A stretch of 36,262 bases of DNA from Candidatus Gastranaerophilales bacterium (GTDB lineage Bacteria; Cyanobacteriota; Vampirovibrionia; Gastranaerophilales; Gastranaerophilaceae). A model generated the notes under the pieces. It saw only the letters and a program-made list of their open reading frames with translations, made no database searches and was not told where the DNA came from. Position numbers and translations under genes: made by a program. Of this stretch, positions 1-9,137 are shown in pieces. Each line of letters starts with the position of its first letter. The stretch's first letter is position 1. The DNA lies in assembly GCA_944326555.1 (NCBI GenBank), contig CALVEK010000020.1, positions 1-36,262 of the forward strand, in the 5' to 3' direction.

Positions 1-70
<70 letters not shown>

Positions 71-105
71 ATATCTCAGCGGTCTTTGCTGACCTTGTAT
101 AATTT

Positions 106-133
106 ATTATAGCAAGACAATTTTTTTTGTAAA
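106..133 (-). promoter_or_regulatory. promoter of tRNA-Asn
   Basis: On the minus strand a -35 box TTTACA (128-133) and a perfect -10 box TATAAT (106-111) are separated by 16 bases. Transcription would start near 99, about 30 bases before the tRNA 5' end. Confidence 0.7.
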
Positions 134-338
134 CAGTTTTTTTTAAATTTTTATAAAACCTTATATAATCTGCGTTTTAGCGGTATTGTTAACAAATCTG
201 TAAAAAGTGCATGACAAAAAAGGCAATTTTTATACAGGTATATACTTTATATATATAAGAGAGATTTAAGTGAGAAAAAACATGAGAGCATTATTGATAA
301 AATTTTTAAATCGTAATAAAAGATTTAGCCCATCTGAC
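134..338. other. intergenic region, no supported gene
   Basis: This stretch lies between the tRNA promoter and the promoter of the DUF3137 gene. It is very AT-rich and holds an isolated TATAAT (164-169, plus strand) with no good -35 box. A 25-codon basic reading frame begins at GTG 270 and ends at 347, with only a weak GAGAG upstream. I do not accept it as a gene. Confidence 0.5.
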
Positions 339-367
339 TTGATATAGAACAAAAAACTTTCTATAAT
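339..367 (+). promoter_or_regulatory. strong promoter placed for a near-leaderless mRNA
   Basis: The -35 box TTGATA (339-344) and the -10 box TATAAT (362-367) have the ideal 17-base spacer. Transcription would begin near 374-375, only three or four bases before the ATG at 378. No Shine-Dalgarno sequence precedes that ATG, so the message is probably leaderless or nearly so. Confidence 0.75.
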
Positions 368-377
368 TTATCTTGTT

Positions 378-1580
378 ATGGATAACTTAAATTGTTTAGG
401 CAAGTCAAAAAAACAATTGATAGATGAGTTTCGGCAGTTTTATTATAAAAAAGCTGCTCCTATGTTACCGGAATATGAAGTAAGCAGAAATAAAGATAAA
501 CTAAATGTTTACTCTATTAATTTGCTTCTTTTGGGCTTTATTTTTGTTTTGGTTGGTTTTGTTGCTTTAAAGCTGATTGGTGCAATTTTTATTGTTTTGG
601 CGGTTGTTATTATTGTTTTAAAAAATGGTTCTGGCAAGACCATGAACGTTGAGATGGATTATGAAAATAAGTTAAAAAATATTTTAATGCCTGAGTTTTT
701 AACGCTATTTGGTAATTTTAGATGGTACAAGTCTTCGTATTTGGGTCGAGGACCTGCGGAGATGAAGAGATTTGAAACCATATCAAAGGCAAATAAGCAA
801 ATTTATAAGGTATTGTCGTCTTTAAAAATTACGCCATTTTTTCATTTGTTTTCATTGGATGATGTCATAGAGGGGTCTTACCATAATGTCGGTATAAAAT
901 TGTTGGAGACAAAATTGGGTCTAAAAGCCGTTAATATTCTTACATCTTTTGTTTTTGCAATGATTTTGGCTTTTGTTGTCCCTTTTTACTTCATTATTGG
1001 CGGGTTGATAGTTGGCGTTGTTGCTTCAATATTTTCTATATTTAGTAATGATGTTGCAATAATCTTTTCCATAATAACCGTTTTGCTTTTGATATTGTTT
1101 CCTGCAGGTTTGATTGGCTTATATTTTATTATTACCGGTTCAATGCGTTGTTTGGTTGTTGAACTTGATATGAATAAAAATTTTAACGGGAATACATGCG
1201 TATACGAAAAAGGTCTTACCAATAAAAAATTGAAATTCAAGAAAAGACCGAATCTTCAATCTGTGCATCTTGAAGATACAAAATTTAATTCTTTGTACAA
1301 TGTTGAGTCCACAGATCAGATAGAAGCAAGGTATCTTTTGACCACGGCTTTTATTGAGCGATATTTGAATATAAAAACTGCATTCAAGGCACAGTATATT
1401 AGAGCAGAATTTAAAAATAACAAATTGTACTTAATTTTGGGTGTAAATAAGGATTTGTTTGCAATGGGTAATATATCTAAAAAGACCACCGCAAAAACCT
1501 TTGTAGAGCTTTTTGAAGAAATTTACTCTGTTCTTTCTCTTGTAGATGTATTAAAGTTGAATCAAAATATAGGTTTGTAG
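378..1580 (+). CDS. DUF3137 family membrane protein
   Basis: The function is unknown. The protein has 400 residues, with hydrophobic segments near residues 48-82 and a second pair near 187-255 in an otherwise soluble chain. The C-terminal half carries features I associate with DUF3137: F-x-G-x-T near residue 270, the stretch VESTDQIEARYLLTTAFIER, then a conserved strand pattern ending in DLFAMG. Before the second membrane pair, DDVIEGSYHNVGIKLLETKLG also fits the family. The start has no Shine-Dalgarno sequence but sits directly behind a strong promoter. The gene runs head-on into mutS2 with the two stop codons touching. Family assignment is from memory of motifs and is moderately sure; any role in envelope biology would be a guess. 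Confidence 0.75.
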   Translation: MDNLNCLGKSKKQLIDEFRQFYYKKAAPMLPEYEVSRNKDKLNVYSINLLLLGFIFVLVGFVALKLIGAIFIVLAVVIIVLKNGSGKTMNVEMDYENKLKNILMPEFLTLFGNFRWYKSSYLGRGPAEMKRFETISKANKQIYKVLSSLKITPFFHLFSLDDVIEGSYHNVGIKLLETKLGLKAVNILTSFVFAMILAFVVPFYFIIGGLIVGVVASIFSIFSNDVAIIFSIITVLLLILFPAGLIGLYFIITGSMRCLVVELDMNKNFNGNTCVYEKGLTNKKLKFKKRPNLQSVHLEDTKFNSLYNVESTDQIEARYLLTTAFIERYLNIKTAFKAQYIRAEFKNNKLYLILGVNKDLFAMGNISKKTTAKTFVELFEEIYSVLSLVDVLKLNQNIGL

Positions 1581-3950
1581 TTAATTAATATCAACTATTG
1601 TTACGCCGTTACCACCTTCTGAGTCTTCTCCTTGTCTGTATTTTGCTACATAAGGAGAATCAGCAAGATAGTCTCTTACTGCAATTCTTAGTTGTCCTGT
1701 GCCATGCCCGTGTATTATTTCTAAAGGCGTCAGATTTACCATTGAGGCTTTGTCCAAAAATGCTTCAAGCTCAAGCAGAGCTTCATCTACTCTGTAACCT
1801 CGTAAATCCAGTTTGGGGGACATATTGATTCTTTCTATTACAAATTTTGATTTACCGAGGTTTATTTTCTTTTGGATTATATCTTTTTGCCTTTTTAGGC
1901 TTTTAGCAAGTTTTTTTATATTTATTGTTGACTTTAGTTGACCGACCATAACTTGCAAATTACCTTTTGAATCAGGTAATGACGAAATGACAACATCTTG
2001 ATCCAGCCCTTTTATTATCGCTTTTGCTCCTATTTGTATGTCTTCTTTTGACAGTTCTTGGTATTTTACGTCAACTTTAGAAAATTCGTCTGCAAGGGAT
2101 TGTGATATTTTTGAACCTTTGTGCGACAATTTCTTGTATGAGTTGATGGCATTTTCTTTTGTTTTGTGATGATTTAGGTTTTCCAAAACTTTTTTGATTT
2201 GTTGTTTTGCATCTTGCAGGTTATCTTCGTAGCGTCGTTTGTAGTCTTTTAGGGTTTTTCTTTTTTGTGAATTGAGATTTTCAAGTAATTCAGAATATTC
2301 TTTGTATTTAGCTTCTGATTCTGTTTTCAGCTTTTGAGCTTCTTCTGTCAGTTTATTGAGCTCGGAGTATTTTGTTTGAAGCTCTTCCAGAACTTTTGAT
2401 TCATCAGTAATTTCGGATTCATAGTTCTTTTTTGCATTTTCTATTATTGCCTCAGGTATCCCAAAGTTTTTTGCGATGGCAAATGCATTTGAAGCCCCGG
2501 GGATGCCGAGTCTTAACTTATATGTTGGAGTGAGCGTTTCAACATCAAAGTCTACAGAACCGTTTTGAAACGATTTATTATTGAAAGGTAATGATTTAAG
2601 TTCATTAAAGTGGGTTGATATTAATGAAAGTGCTCCTTTTTGTACAAACTCTTCCATTATAGATTTAGCAAGGCTTGCACCTTCTTTGGGGTCGGTTCCT
2701 GCTGCTATTTCATCAATCAGAATAAATGTTTCATTGTCTGCGTTATCTATTATTTCTTTTATATTTTTAATGTGTGATGAAAAAGTTGATAGACTCTGAA
2801 TGATATTTTGTTCATCACCTATTTCTGCGTACAGTTTTTTGAAAGGATAAATTTTTGCCTTAAAACATGGGATATGTAATCCTGCTTTTGTCATAGCAAG
2901 AGACAGTGCCACGGTTTTTAGTACAACTGTTTTCCCTCCGGCATTTGAACCTGTTATTATGACTGATTTATACGGATTTCCTATATAAAAATCGTTTTCT
3001 ACCACTTTGTCCAATATTGATATAAGTACGGGATTTTTCATTGATTGAAGTTCTATAACTTTCTCTTCTGAAATAGTTGGCTCTATTGCATCAATATTGG
3101 TTGAATATTTAGCTTTTGCAAATATAAAATCAAGCTCAATCAATGTGTTGAACGAACTTTTTATTTCTTCAACATGTTCTGTAAGGTGTAATGAAAGGTC
3201 TTTTATTATTCTTTGTATTTCTGCTTCTATTGATATATCAAGCTCTCTGAGCTTATTGTTTAATCCGACAACTTGTTTGGGTTCTATAAAATATGTTTGC
3301 CCAGATTGTGAGATATCATGGACGATTCCTTGAATTTTGTTTTTGGATTCTGCTCTAACCTGAAAAACCACTCTATTGTCTCTTAATGTATATACATTAT
3401 CTTGCAGGTAAGAGGTAAATGTTGAATTTTTCATTAATTCTGAGATAGTATTCTTTAGGTTTTCTGTATTCGAACGTTTTGATTGAAAAAGAGTCTTAAG
3501 TTCAGCTGATGCAGTTTCTTTTATGTTGAATGATAAATCAAAAATTTCGTTAAATTTTTCTTCTGTTTCAGGCAGAGGGAAAAGTTTTTGTGTGAATTTT
3601 AATAATTCTGGCTGTTCTTGAGCATATCTGTTTAAAAAAGAGGAAAATTTTCTTGTTGATATTATTACTTCAAAAATATCTTTTGCATCTTCTACTGATA
3701 TTGTTATTTTGTTTTTTAATATACTAAGGGTTTTATCTATATCCGGTATATTCCCGAGGGGGATATCAGTTGAACTTAGTCTGTATACGTTCTGTGCCTG
3801 TGTCGTTAGGGTCTGATTGTATTTTATTGCATCGGTATCATCATATAACACAGTTTTTAAACAACGCTGTTTACCAAGATTACTCACTGCAAAATTGCTT
3901 AGTATTTCAAGAACTTTGTCAAATTCAATTGTTTTTAGTGCTTTGTTCAA
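1581..3950 (-). CDS. mutS2: MutS2 endonuclease/ATPase with Smr domain
   Basis: This is a full-length MutS2 of 789 residues. Known roles of the family are suppression of homologous recombination and, in Bacillus, rescue of collided ribosomes. A MutS core leads to Walker A GSNAGGKT (334-341), Walker B LIDEIAAGTDP (411-421) and the STHF switch (445-448). A long charged coiled coil (about 515-640) follows, then a C-terminal Smr nuclease domain with LDLRG (714-718) and HGHGTG (747-752). No mismatch-recognition N domain is present, as expected for MutS2. The start is a TTG immediately after an in-frame stop codon, with AAGG about ten bases upstream. The N-terminal pattern AL-x-x-IEFDKVLEIL fits the usual start of the family, so no upstream start is needed. 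Confidence 0.96.
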   Translation of the reverse strand: MNKALKTIEFDKVLEILSNFAVSNLGKQRCLKTVLYDDTDAIKYNQTLTTQAQNVYRLSSTDIPLGNIPDIDKTLSILKNKITISVEDAKDIFEVIISTRKFSSFLNRYAQEQPELLKFTQKLFPLPETEEKFNEIFDLSFNIKETASAELKTLFQSKRSNTENLKNTISELMKNSTFTSYLQDNVYTLRDNRVVFQVRAESKNKIQGIVHDISQSGQTYFIEPKQVVGLNNKLRELDISIEAEIQRIIKDLSLHLTEHVEEIKSSFNTLIELDFIFAKAKYSTNIDAIEPTISEEKVIELQSMKNPVLISILDKVVENDFYIGNPYKSVIITGSNAGGKTVVLKTVALSLAMTKAGLHIPCFKAKIYPFKKLYAEIGDEQNIIQSLSTFSSHIKNIKEIIDNADNETFILIDEIAAGTDPKEGASLAKSIMEEFVQKGALSLISTHFNELKSLPFNNKSFQNGSVDFDVETLTPTYKLRLGIPGASNAFAIAKNFGIPEAIIENAKKNYESEITDESKVLEELQTKYSELNKLTEEAQKLKTESEAKYKEYSELLENLNSQKRKTLKDYKRRYEDNLQDAKQQIKKVLENLNHHKTKENAINSYKKLSHKGSKISQSLADEFSKVDVKYQELSKEDIQIGAKAIIKGLDQDVVISSLPDSKGNLQVMVGQLKSTINIKKLAKSLKRQKDIIQKKINLGKSKFVIERINMSPKLDLRGYRVDEALLELEAFLDKASMVNLTPLEIIHGHGTGQLRIAVRDYLADSPYVAKYRQGEDSEGGNGVTIVDIN

Positions 3951-3989
3951 CTACGTTTTGCCTTGTTTCTGTTAAGTGATGACGAGAAA

Positions 3990-3998
3990 ATTATATCA
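3990..3998 (-). promoter_or_regulatory. extended -10 promoter for mutS2
   Basis: On the minus strand the sequence reads TGATATAAT, a perfect -10 box with the extended TG element and no recognisable -35 box. It lies about 40 bases before the mutS2 start. It is divergent from the -10 box at 4041-4046. Confidence 0.5.
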
Positions 3999-4040
3999 AA
4001 AACACATTAAAAGGTGCTATACACAGACTTTTTATTTTTG

Positions 4041-4046
4041 TATAAT
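4041..4046 (+). promoter_or_regulatory. -10 box of the phosphohexomutase gene
   Basis: A perfect TATAAT lies 31 bases before the chosen ATG. The -35 region is poor. Because the box sits inside the longer reading frame, it argues that translation starts at 4078 and not further upstream. Confidence 0.5.
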
Positions 4047-4077
4047 ACTTGCATGGATTTTATACAAGGAGCCGAAA

Positions 4078-6372
4078 ATGAGTAAAGATTTTAATGGACA
4101 TATAGCAAAATCAGTATTGGAAGAATCACTTTTTGAATCAGTAGATTCAAAGACGCCTGATTATATAAAAGCTAATAAGTTAATAGACCTTTCAAATAAA
4201 GATAAATTTACTTTCAGATTAAAAAGAGAACATCTTGAACCTTATAATGAAAAGACTAATCCTGAGGGGTTAAACTTGAAAGATTGGTTTAAAAATTATG
4301 CAAAAGAAGCAGAGGTCTCCACAGCAGGTATTAGAGGCCCACAGAATATTCTTTATCCTCATGATACAAGATTTCCGATAAACTTGGTAGGTATTATGCT
4401 CGCTACAGAAGCGAAGGCTCTTGTTGCAAAGGAACTTTATCCTGATAGTGAATTAATAAAACTTGCAGGATGCGAAGTAAGATACAATTCGCAAGACTTT
4501 TTAGAACTTATTGCTCGTGTACAAGCTGCGCATGGTATAAAAACTCTTGTACCGGTTGATAGAAAGACTATTCCTATATGGATGGCATCTTTTCTTGCTT
4601 ACAAACTGGATTTGCTTGGTGGTGAATATATTACATCAAGCCATGGAATATCCGTTAAAAATGCTACCAAAGATTTAAATTCTCAAGGAAGCCAATATCT
4701 TCCCGAAGAATCAATGTTGTTTGTAGATAAAATTAAGTTTATGTTTGAGCAGGTAGAGAAAAACGGTTTTTATGACATAGAAATTGCTGCAAATGATGAT
4801 GCTTTAATCTCTGAAGAATTAATGAAAAAACTAAACGACGGTGTAGTTTTGTATAAAGAGTATTTGCAAGATGGTGTAGCAAAGGATGCAAATATTGATT
4901 TGATAAAATCCTTGAACAGTAAAATTGTCATAGAAAATGTCGGTGGTTCAGCTTATCGTACATTGAGCAAAATCCTTGATGTATTGGGTATTGCTGACAA
5001 GTTTGTATGGCTTAATAAGGAAGAAGATCCGTTTTTCCATGGTATTGGAAAATACGATGTTGACCCAAAGGGTAATAAAACCTTTTACGATTATTCAGTT
5101 GATGCAACTGTCCTTTCAAAAGATACTGAGGGCAAGACATATTTCCCTGTAATTAAGTCAATGAAATACGAAGAAAAATTGAAAGATTGTGAACTCGGTA
5201 CAGTTGTTCTTATTACGGATCCTGATCACGACAGATTGACAGTGTGCCAAATTGAATCAGCAGATAAGATTGAATACTTGAAAAAATTGGGTATAGATTT
5301 TGTTCCTCTTTCTGATAGCAGAGTGTTGACTGTGTTCACTGCAAATCAGTCTTTCTTGATGATTATGGATTTTTGGGCTAATCAGCTCAAAAAAGACGGC
5401 TTGTTTAATAAACATCCAAGATTCATTATCAAAACAACAGCTTCAGCAAGATCTTGGGATGAATGGGCAAAGAAAAATGATATCAAGGTTGTTAATGTGC
5501 CTGTCGGATTTAAAGAAATTGCTAACATAATGAAAAAAGTTGAAAAACAAATTTCCGATAATCCAAACAAAGATGTTGTTGTTACCGATGTTTTGGGTAA
5601 TGATATTAATCTTGGCGTTAATCCAAAACTTGTTTTTGGAGGTGAAGAATCAGGCGGTATGATTATTGGTTCTGAAGAGTTAATAAAATCTCAAGCAGGC
5701 AGACAGGCTATTGCTATGAGAGAAAAAAGCGCAACTGAGGCAATTATTGTTGCATCAGCTTTAACTTCTTACTTGTCAGAGTCTCACAAAACATTGAGTC
5801 AGTATCTTGAAGAAGTATTTGCGGTAAATGAAATAATTTCAAAGTTTGACATAAGAGAAGATATTGCTTATTACAATGAATCTGAACCTGACATTGAAAA
5901 ATTGAAACAGGCAAAAGTTGTTGGTGAGGGTAAAAGAACTAAAAATGATGTATTTTACCTTACTATGGCTGTTGCAAAGAAACAGGGGAAAATGTCTTTG
6001 GAGCAGATTAAAGAAATTCTTTCCGATGTGTTTAAAGAATTAAACTTCTCTAATTTGACTGATGTTAAGTTTGTTGGAGATGGCACATACTTGGAATTTG
6101 ATGACAAATTCATAGAAATTCGCCCATCAGGTACAGATGCAAAGACTAAGGCTTACGGTGCAGGTGCAAATAAAGATGAGATTAAGAAATACGCACAAAT
6201 TATGGGTAACTACTCAGGAGATCTTAGTGCATTATACGAAAAATATGTTAATATGGACTTATATAAAAATGCTAAGGAAATCTCTTTGAAAGATTATGCC
6301 GTGTTTACAAACAAAGATGCAAATAACGATAAGTTTGTGATACCTGATTATAAGGTTACTTTAAATTTTTAG
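4078..6372 (+). CDS. long phosphoglucomutase/phosphomannomutase family protein
   Basis: A four-domain alpha-D-phosphohexomutase, which interconverts hexose 1- and 6-phosphates. Signature loops appear in order: STAGIRGP (81-88), the phosphoserine loop TSSHG (186-190), the metal loop DPDHDR (381-386), the sugar loop GGEESGG (521-527) and the phosphate loop RPSGTD (682-687). At 764 residues it is much longer than the usual 450-580. The serine loop reads T-S-S-H-G-I where most members have T-x-S-H-N-P, and extra sequence lies between loops two and three. The ATG has the ribosome site AAGGAG six bases upstream. An in-frame upstream start exists but lacks one and overlaps the promoter. Substrate cannot be read from sequence. 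DUF4013 genes follow 10 bases later and may share the transcript. Confidence 0.88.
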   Translation: MSKDFNGHIAKSVLEESLFESVDSKTPDYIKANKLIDLSNKDKFTFRLKREHLEPYNEKTNPEGLNLKDWFKNYAKEAEVSTAGIRGPQNILYPHDTRFPINLVGIMLATEAKALVAKELYPDSELIKLAGCEVRYNSQDFLELIARVQAAHGIKTLVPVDRKTIPIWMASFLAYKLDLLGGEYITSSHGISVKNATKDLNSQGSQYLPEESMLFVDKIKFMFEQVEKNGFYDIEIAANDDALISEELMKKLNDGVVLYKEYLQDGVAKDANIDLIKSLNSKIVIENVGGSAYRTLSKILDVLGIADKFVWLNKEEDPFFHGIGKYDVDPKGNKTFYDYSVDATVLSKDTEGKTYFPVIKSMKYEEKLKDCELGTVVLITDPDHDRLTVCQIESADKIEYLKKLGIDFVPLSDSRVLTVFTANQSFLMIMDFWANQLKKDGLFNKHPRFIIKTTASARSWDEWAKKNDIKVVNVPVGFKEIANIMKKVEKQISDNPNKDVVVTDVLGNDINLGVNPKLVFGGEESGGMIIGSEELIKSQAGRQAIAMREKSATEAIIVASALTSYLSESHKTLSQYLEEVFAVNEIISKFDIREDIAYYNESEPDIEKLKQAKVVGEGKRTKNDVFYLTMAVAKKQGKMSLEQIKEILSDVFKELNFSNLTDVKFVGDGTYLEFDDKFIEIRPSGTDAKTKAYGAGANKDEIKKYAQIMGNYSGDLSALYEKYVNMDLYKNAKEISLKDYAVFTNKDANNDKFVIPDYKVTLNF

Positions 6373-6382
6373 GAGAAAATAT

Positions 6383-7195
6383 ATGAAGTATGATGTTGAG
6401 AGCTCTTTTGCCATTGTAAAAAACGATACTAATTGGGTGAAAAAACTCCTTATTGGTTCGGGGTTAATAATTGCCGCTGTTGTTCTGTTTTTCTTTCCGA
6501 CAATTTTGGCTATTGTTACAAAAACATTTAATGCATATATTATTCTTGCTATTATTTTGTGTTGGATAAGTGCATTGTTGCTTGGATTTTCTGTTTCAGG
6601 TTACTGTTTACAGGCTGCACAAGACAGAATTCATAACAGAGTTGCTTCTCTGCCTGAGTGGGATGATTTTTGGAGTTATGTCTTTATTGGCTTTAAATGT
6701 GCTTTGGGCTCTACTTTGTACTATTTACCTGTGATAGTATTGGGTATAGTTGCCGGAATATATGAGGTTATTGCTAAACAACAAGGTACTTCTTCAGGTT
6801 CGGCCAACAGCTATGAAACTCTGTCATTTTTCTTTAATCTTGTACACAACTTGATTTATCTGGTATTTTTATTCTTTTATTTTGTGTTTAATGCCAATTT
6901 CATAAAGGATTTTAATGTATTCTCTTTTGTTAATGTTAGAGAAGCATATAAACTTTTGAAATCGGGATTTGTTAACTATGTAATTCTTGTTGCATTGGTG
7001 TTGGCTTTAGGTGTTTTGTTTAATTTTGCCGCTATTATTCTTTGTATAACAATAGTAGGCATTATTTTATTACCTTTCTTGTCTGTATATATTCAGCTTG
7101 TAACTATGGATATAACTGCTCAATATATTTCTATTGCAGACAGTGATGCGTGTGTAGCCGATAAAGACACTGGAAGTGGTAACGCAAATAGCTAA
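6383..7195 (+). CDS. DUF4013 family membrane protein, copy 1
   Basis: A 270-residue integral membrane protein with about six hydrophobic helices. The opening YDVESSFAIVKNDTNWVKKLLIG, the internal G-Y-C-x-x-x-A-x-D-R and LPEWDDF match my memory of DUF4013, a family of unknown function. It has a strong ribosome binding site (AGGAG, seven bases before ATG). It follows the phosphohexomutase gene by 10 bases, so the two are probably co-transcribed. The next gene is a diverged paralogue with the same layout. Confidence 0.75.
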   Translation: MKYDVESSFAIVKNDTNWVKKLLIGSGLIIAAVVLFFFPTILAIVTKTFNAYIILAIILCWISALLLGFSVSGYCLQAAQDRIHNRVASLPEWDDFWSYVFIGFKCALGSTLYYLPVIVLGIVAGIYEVIAKQQGTSSGSANSYETLSFFFNLVHNLIYLVFLFFYFVFNANFIKDFNVFSFVNVREAYKLLKSGFVNYVILVALVLALGVLFNFAAIILCITIVGIILLPFLSVYIQLVTMDITAQYISIADSDACVADKDTGSGNANS

Positions 7196-7204
7196 AATAT
7201 TTTA

Positions 7205-7249
7205 AACGGATTTTAACCTTGATATTGTATTTGTAAGGTTAAGTCCGTT
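7205..7249 (+). repeat. inverted repeat between the two DUF4013 genes
   Basis: The left arm AACGGATTTTAACCTT (7205-7220) pairs with AAGGTTAAGTCCGTT (7235-7249), with one slipped base and a 14-base loop. No U-tract follows, so it is not a classic terminator. It may be an RNA processing or stability element between the two genes. A second short pair, TAGAATT (7254-7260) and AATTCTA (7278-7284), follows. Confidence 0.6.
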
Positions 7250-7311
7250 GACTTAGAATTAATGGTTGAAATATTGAAATTCTATGTTAGTTCATAAATA
7301 AGGAGAAATAT

Positions 7312-8130
7312 ATGGATTTGGATTTTGAAAAATCGTTAACCTACATTGCAAAAGATCCTCAATGGGGTAATAAGCTGTTGGCTGGTGCAGGGTTAATTCT
7401 TGCAATGATTGCGGTGTTTTTATTTCCGTTGTTGATGCTTTTAACAGGGCTTATTCCTGTTGTTGCAGTTACTTTTGTGTTGGCTCTTATTTGTGCTTTT
7501 TTGTTATGGTTTGCGGTTACGGGATATGTTTGTAAGACCGTTTATATAAGAATTAATGAACCCGAAAATGGAATTTTACCTGACTGGAAAAACTTTGGTG
7601 AATTGATTATTACCGGTATAAAGTATTTTTGCGGATATTTCTTGTACATATTGCCAGTGATTCTTATTTCGTCAGTTTTTTGGGGCTTTTTTATTGTTGG
7701 CTGTGCAAGAACGCATTTACCAATGTTTGCATCAGATGCTATTTATTTTATTTTTGTCGTTTTGCTTGGTGCATTTGCGTTATTTTTAACTATATTAACA
7801 TCAATTTTCTTGCCTTTAATGATGGCGAACTTTTTTAAAGAACAAAAAATACTCTCTTTTGTTGCTTTAAAAGATGCTTTTTCAATGCTTAAAAATAATG
7901 TTGGAAATTATTGTATTTTGATTCTTTTATATATTGCTTTATCAATGCTGAACCAGATTGTATGTTCTGTTTTGGTAGCGACAATCGTTGGGATAATATT
8001 TATACCAATTTTCTATTTTTATGTGTATTTGGTTGTTGCGGATCTTAATGCTCAATTCGTTGAGGTAGCAAAGAATAAGCAGATTACGGCTGACAATCCA
8101 CAGGAAAATGCTAATCAGGAAAACGCTTAG
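7312..8130 (+). CDS. DUF4013 family membrane protein, copy 2
   Basis: A 272-residue multi-pass membrane protein, paralogous to the preceding gene. Shared marks are the N terminus DLDFEKSLTYIAKDPQWGNK, an FAVTGYVCKTVYIRI segment in place of FSVSGYCLQAAQDRI, and LPDWKNF in place of LPEWDDF. The C-terminal tail is polar and rich in N, Q and E. The ribosome site AAGGAG precedes ATG by the usual distance. Function is unknown. The tandem arrangement could mean a hetero-oligomer, which is inference only. Confidence 0.75.
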   Translation: MDLDFEKSLTYIAKDPQWGNKLLAGAGLILAMIAVFLFPLLMLLTGLIPVVAVTFVLALICAFLLWFAVTGYVCKTVYIRINEPENGILPDWKNFGELIITGIKYFCGYFLYILPVILISSVFWGFFIVGCARTHLPMFASDAIYFIFVVLLGAFALFLTILTSIFLPLMMANFFKEQKILSFVALKDAFSMLKNNVGNYCILILLYIALSMLNQIVCSVLVATIVGIIFIPIFYFYVYLVVADLNAQFVEVAKNKQITADNPQENANQENA

Positions 8131-8153
8131 CTCTTTTATGATAAAATACTATT

Positions 8154-9137
8154 ATGAGAGAGTTGGAGTATCTTAAAATTATAAATAATACGCTTGCAGA
8201 TTCGTCGCTTTTGGGCGACGACTGCGCGTATATTGACCCGTCATTTCTTGGTAGTTCGGGAATTTACGTTACTCAAGATTCACTTGTTGAAGATGTACAT
8301 TTTTCTTTGAATACGATAACACCGTATTTGCTTGGGAAAAAATCCGTTAATGTAAATCTCTCAGATTTGTCAGCTGCTTGTGCTAAGCCTTTGTTTATAA
8401 CTATATCTTTATCACTTCCGATTGATTGTGATGACTATTTTGTTAGCGAATTTTATAGGGGAGTGAATGAGGTCTGCCAAGATTATGATGTAAAAGTTGC
8501 GGGTGGAGATATAACGGGTTCTGATACGGTTTTTATATCTGTTTGTGCTGTCGGCTCAAAGTGTGCAAATTACAAGATTTCAAGATGTTTTGCTAAAGAT
8601 GGAGATGTTGTTGTTATAACGGGAAACCATGGAGATAGTGCAGCAGGCTATTTATTGTTAAAAGAAAATAATAAAGCGTCATCTGTTCTTGTTGATGCTC
8701 ATTTGAGTCCGAATGCTCAAGTTGATAAAAGTAAAATTATTTCACAAGTTTGTGATAGTGATTTTGCGATGATGGATACATCTGACGGTCTTGCTGATGC
8801 TTTGTACAAAATTGCTGATGCTTCTGACGTTTGTATTGAGGTGGATTTGGATGATGTTCCTATTAGTTCGGAATTGAAAAAGACTTTTCCTGACAGTTAC
8901 AAGAATCTTGCTCTGTGGGGTGGCGAGGATTATCAGTTGTTGTGTTGTGTCAGTAAATCGGTTTATGAAAAGTTGGATAAGTATAAGTTTTTCAAAATAG
9001 GTGTTGTAAAAAAATCAGAGGGTAGAGCAAATGTTAAAATTAAAGATGGTTGCGATACCCTTTTGATAGATGAAGATATTTTTGACAAGAACAGTTTTAA
9101 TCATTTTACACAGGATATGTCAGAGGATAGAAGTTAA
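8154..9137 (+). CDS. thiL: thiamine-monophosphate kinase
   Basis: ThiL phosphorylates thiamine monophosphate to the active cofactor thiamine diphosphate. The 327-residue length and the motifs fit: GDDCAYI (21-27), VTQDSLVEDVHF, the NLSDLSA segment, AGGDITGSD, MDTSDGLADAL and WGGEDYQLL. The ATG has no Shine-Dalgarno sequence; TATGATAAAAT lies just upstream at 8137-8147 and could be a -10 region placing the transcript start close to the codon. The stop codon abuts the ispD start codon, so the two are translated together. Confidence 0.95.
   Translation: MRELEYLKIINNTLADSSLLGDDCAYIDPSFLGSSGIYVTQDSLVEDVHFSLNTITPYLLGKKSVNVNLSDLSAACAKPLFITISLSLPIDCDDYFVSEFYRGVNEVCQDYDVKVAGGDITGSDTVFISVCAVGSKCANYKISRCFAKDGDVVVITGNHGDSAAGYLLLKENNKASSVLVDAHLSPNAQVDKSKIISQVCDSDFAMMDTSDGLADALYKIADASDVCIEVDLDDVPISSELKKTFPDSYKNLALWGGEDYQLLCCVSKSVYEKLDKYKFFKIGVVKKSEGRANVKIKDGCDTLLIDEDIFDKNSFNHFTQDMSEDRS

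Noticed and set aside
270..347. 25-codon basic ORF before the DUF3137 gene
   Set aside because: Weak ribosome site, low-complexity lysine/leucine content in AT-rich DNA, and it overlaps the promoter of the next gene.
8131..8153. TPP riboswitch before thiL
   Set aside because: The gap is only 23 bases and holds no THI-box sequence.
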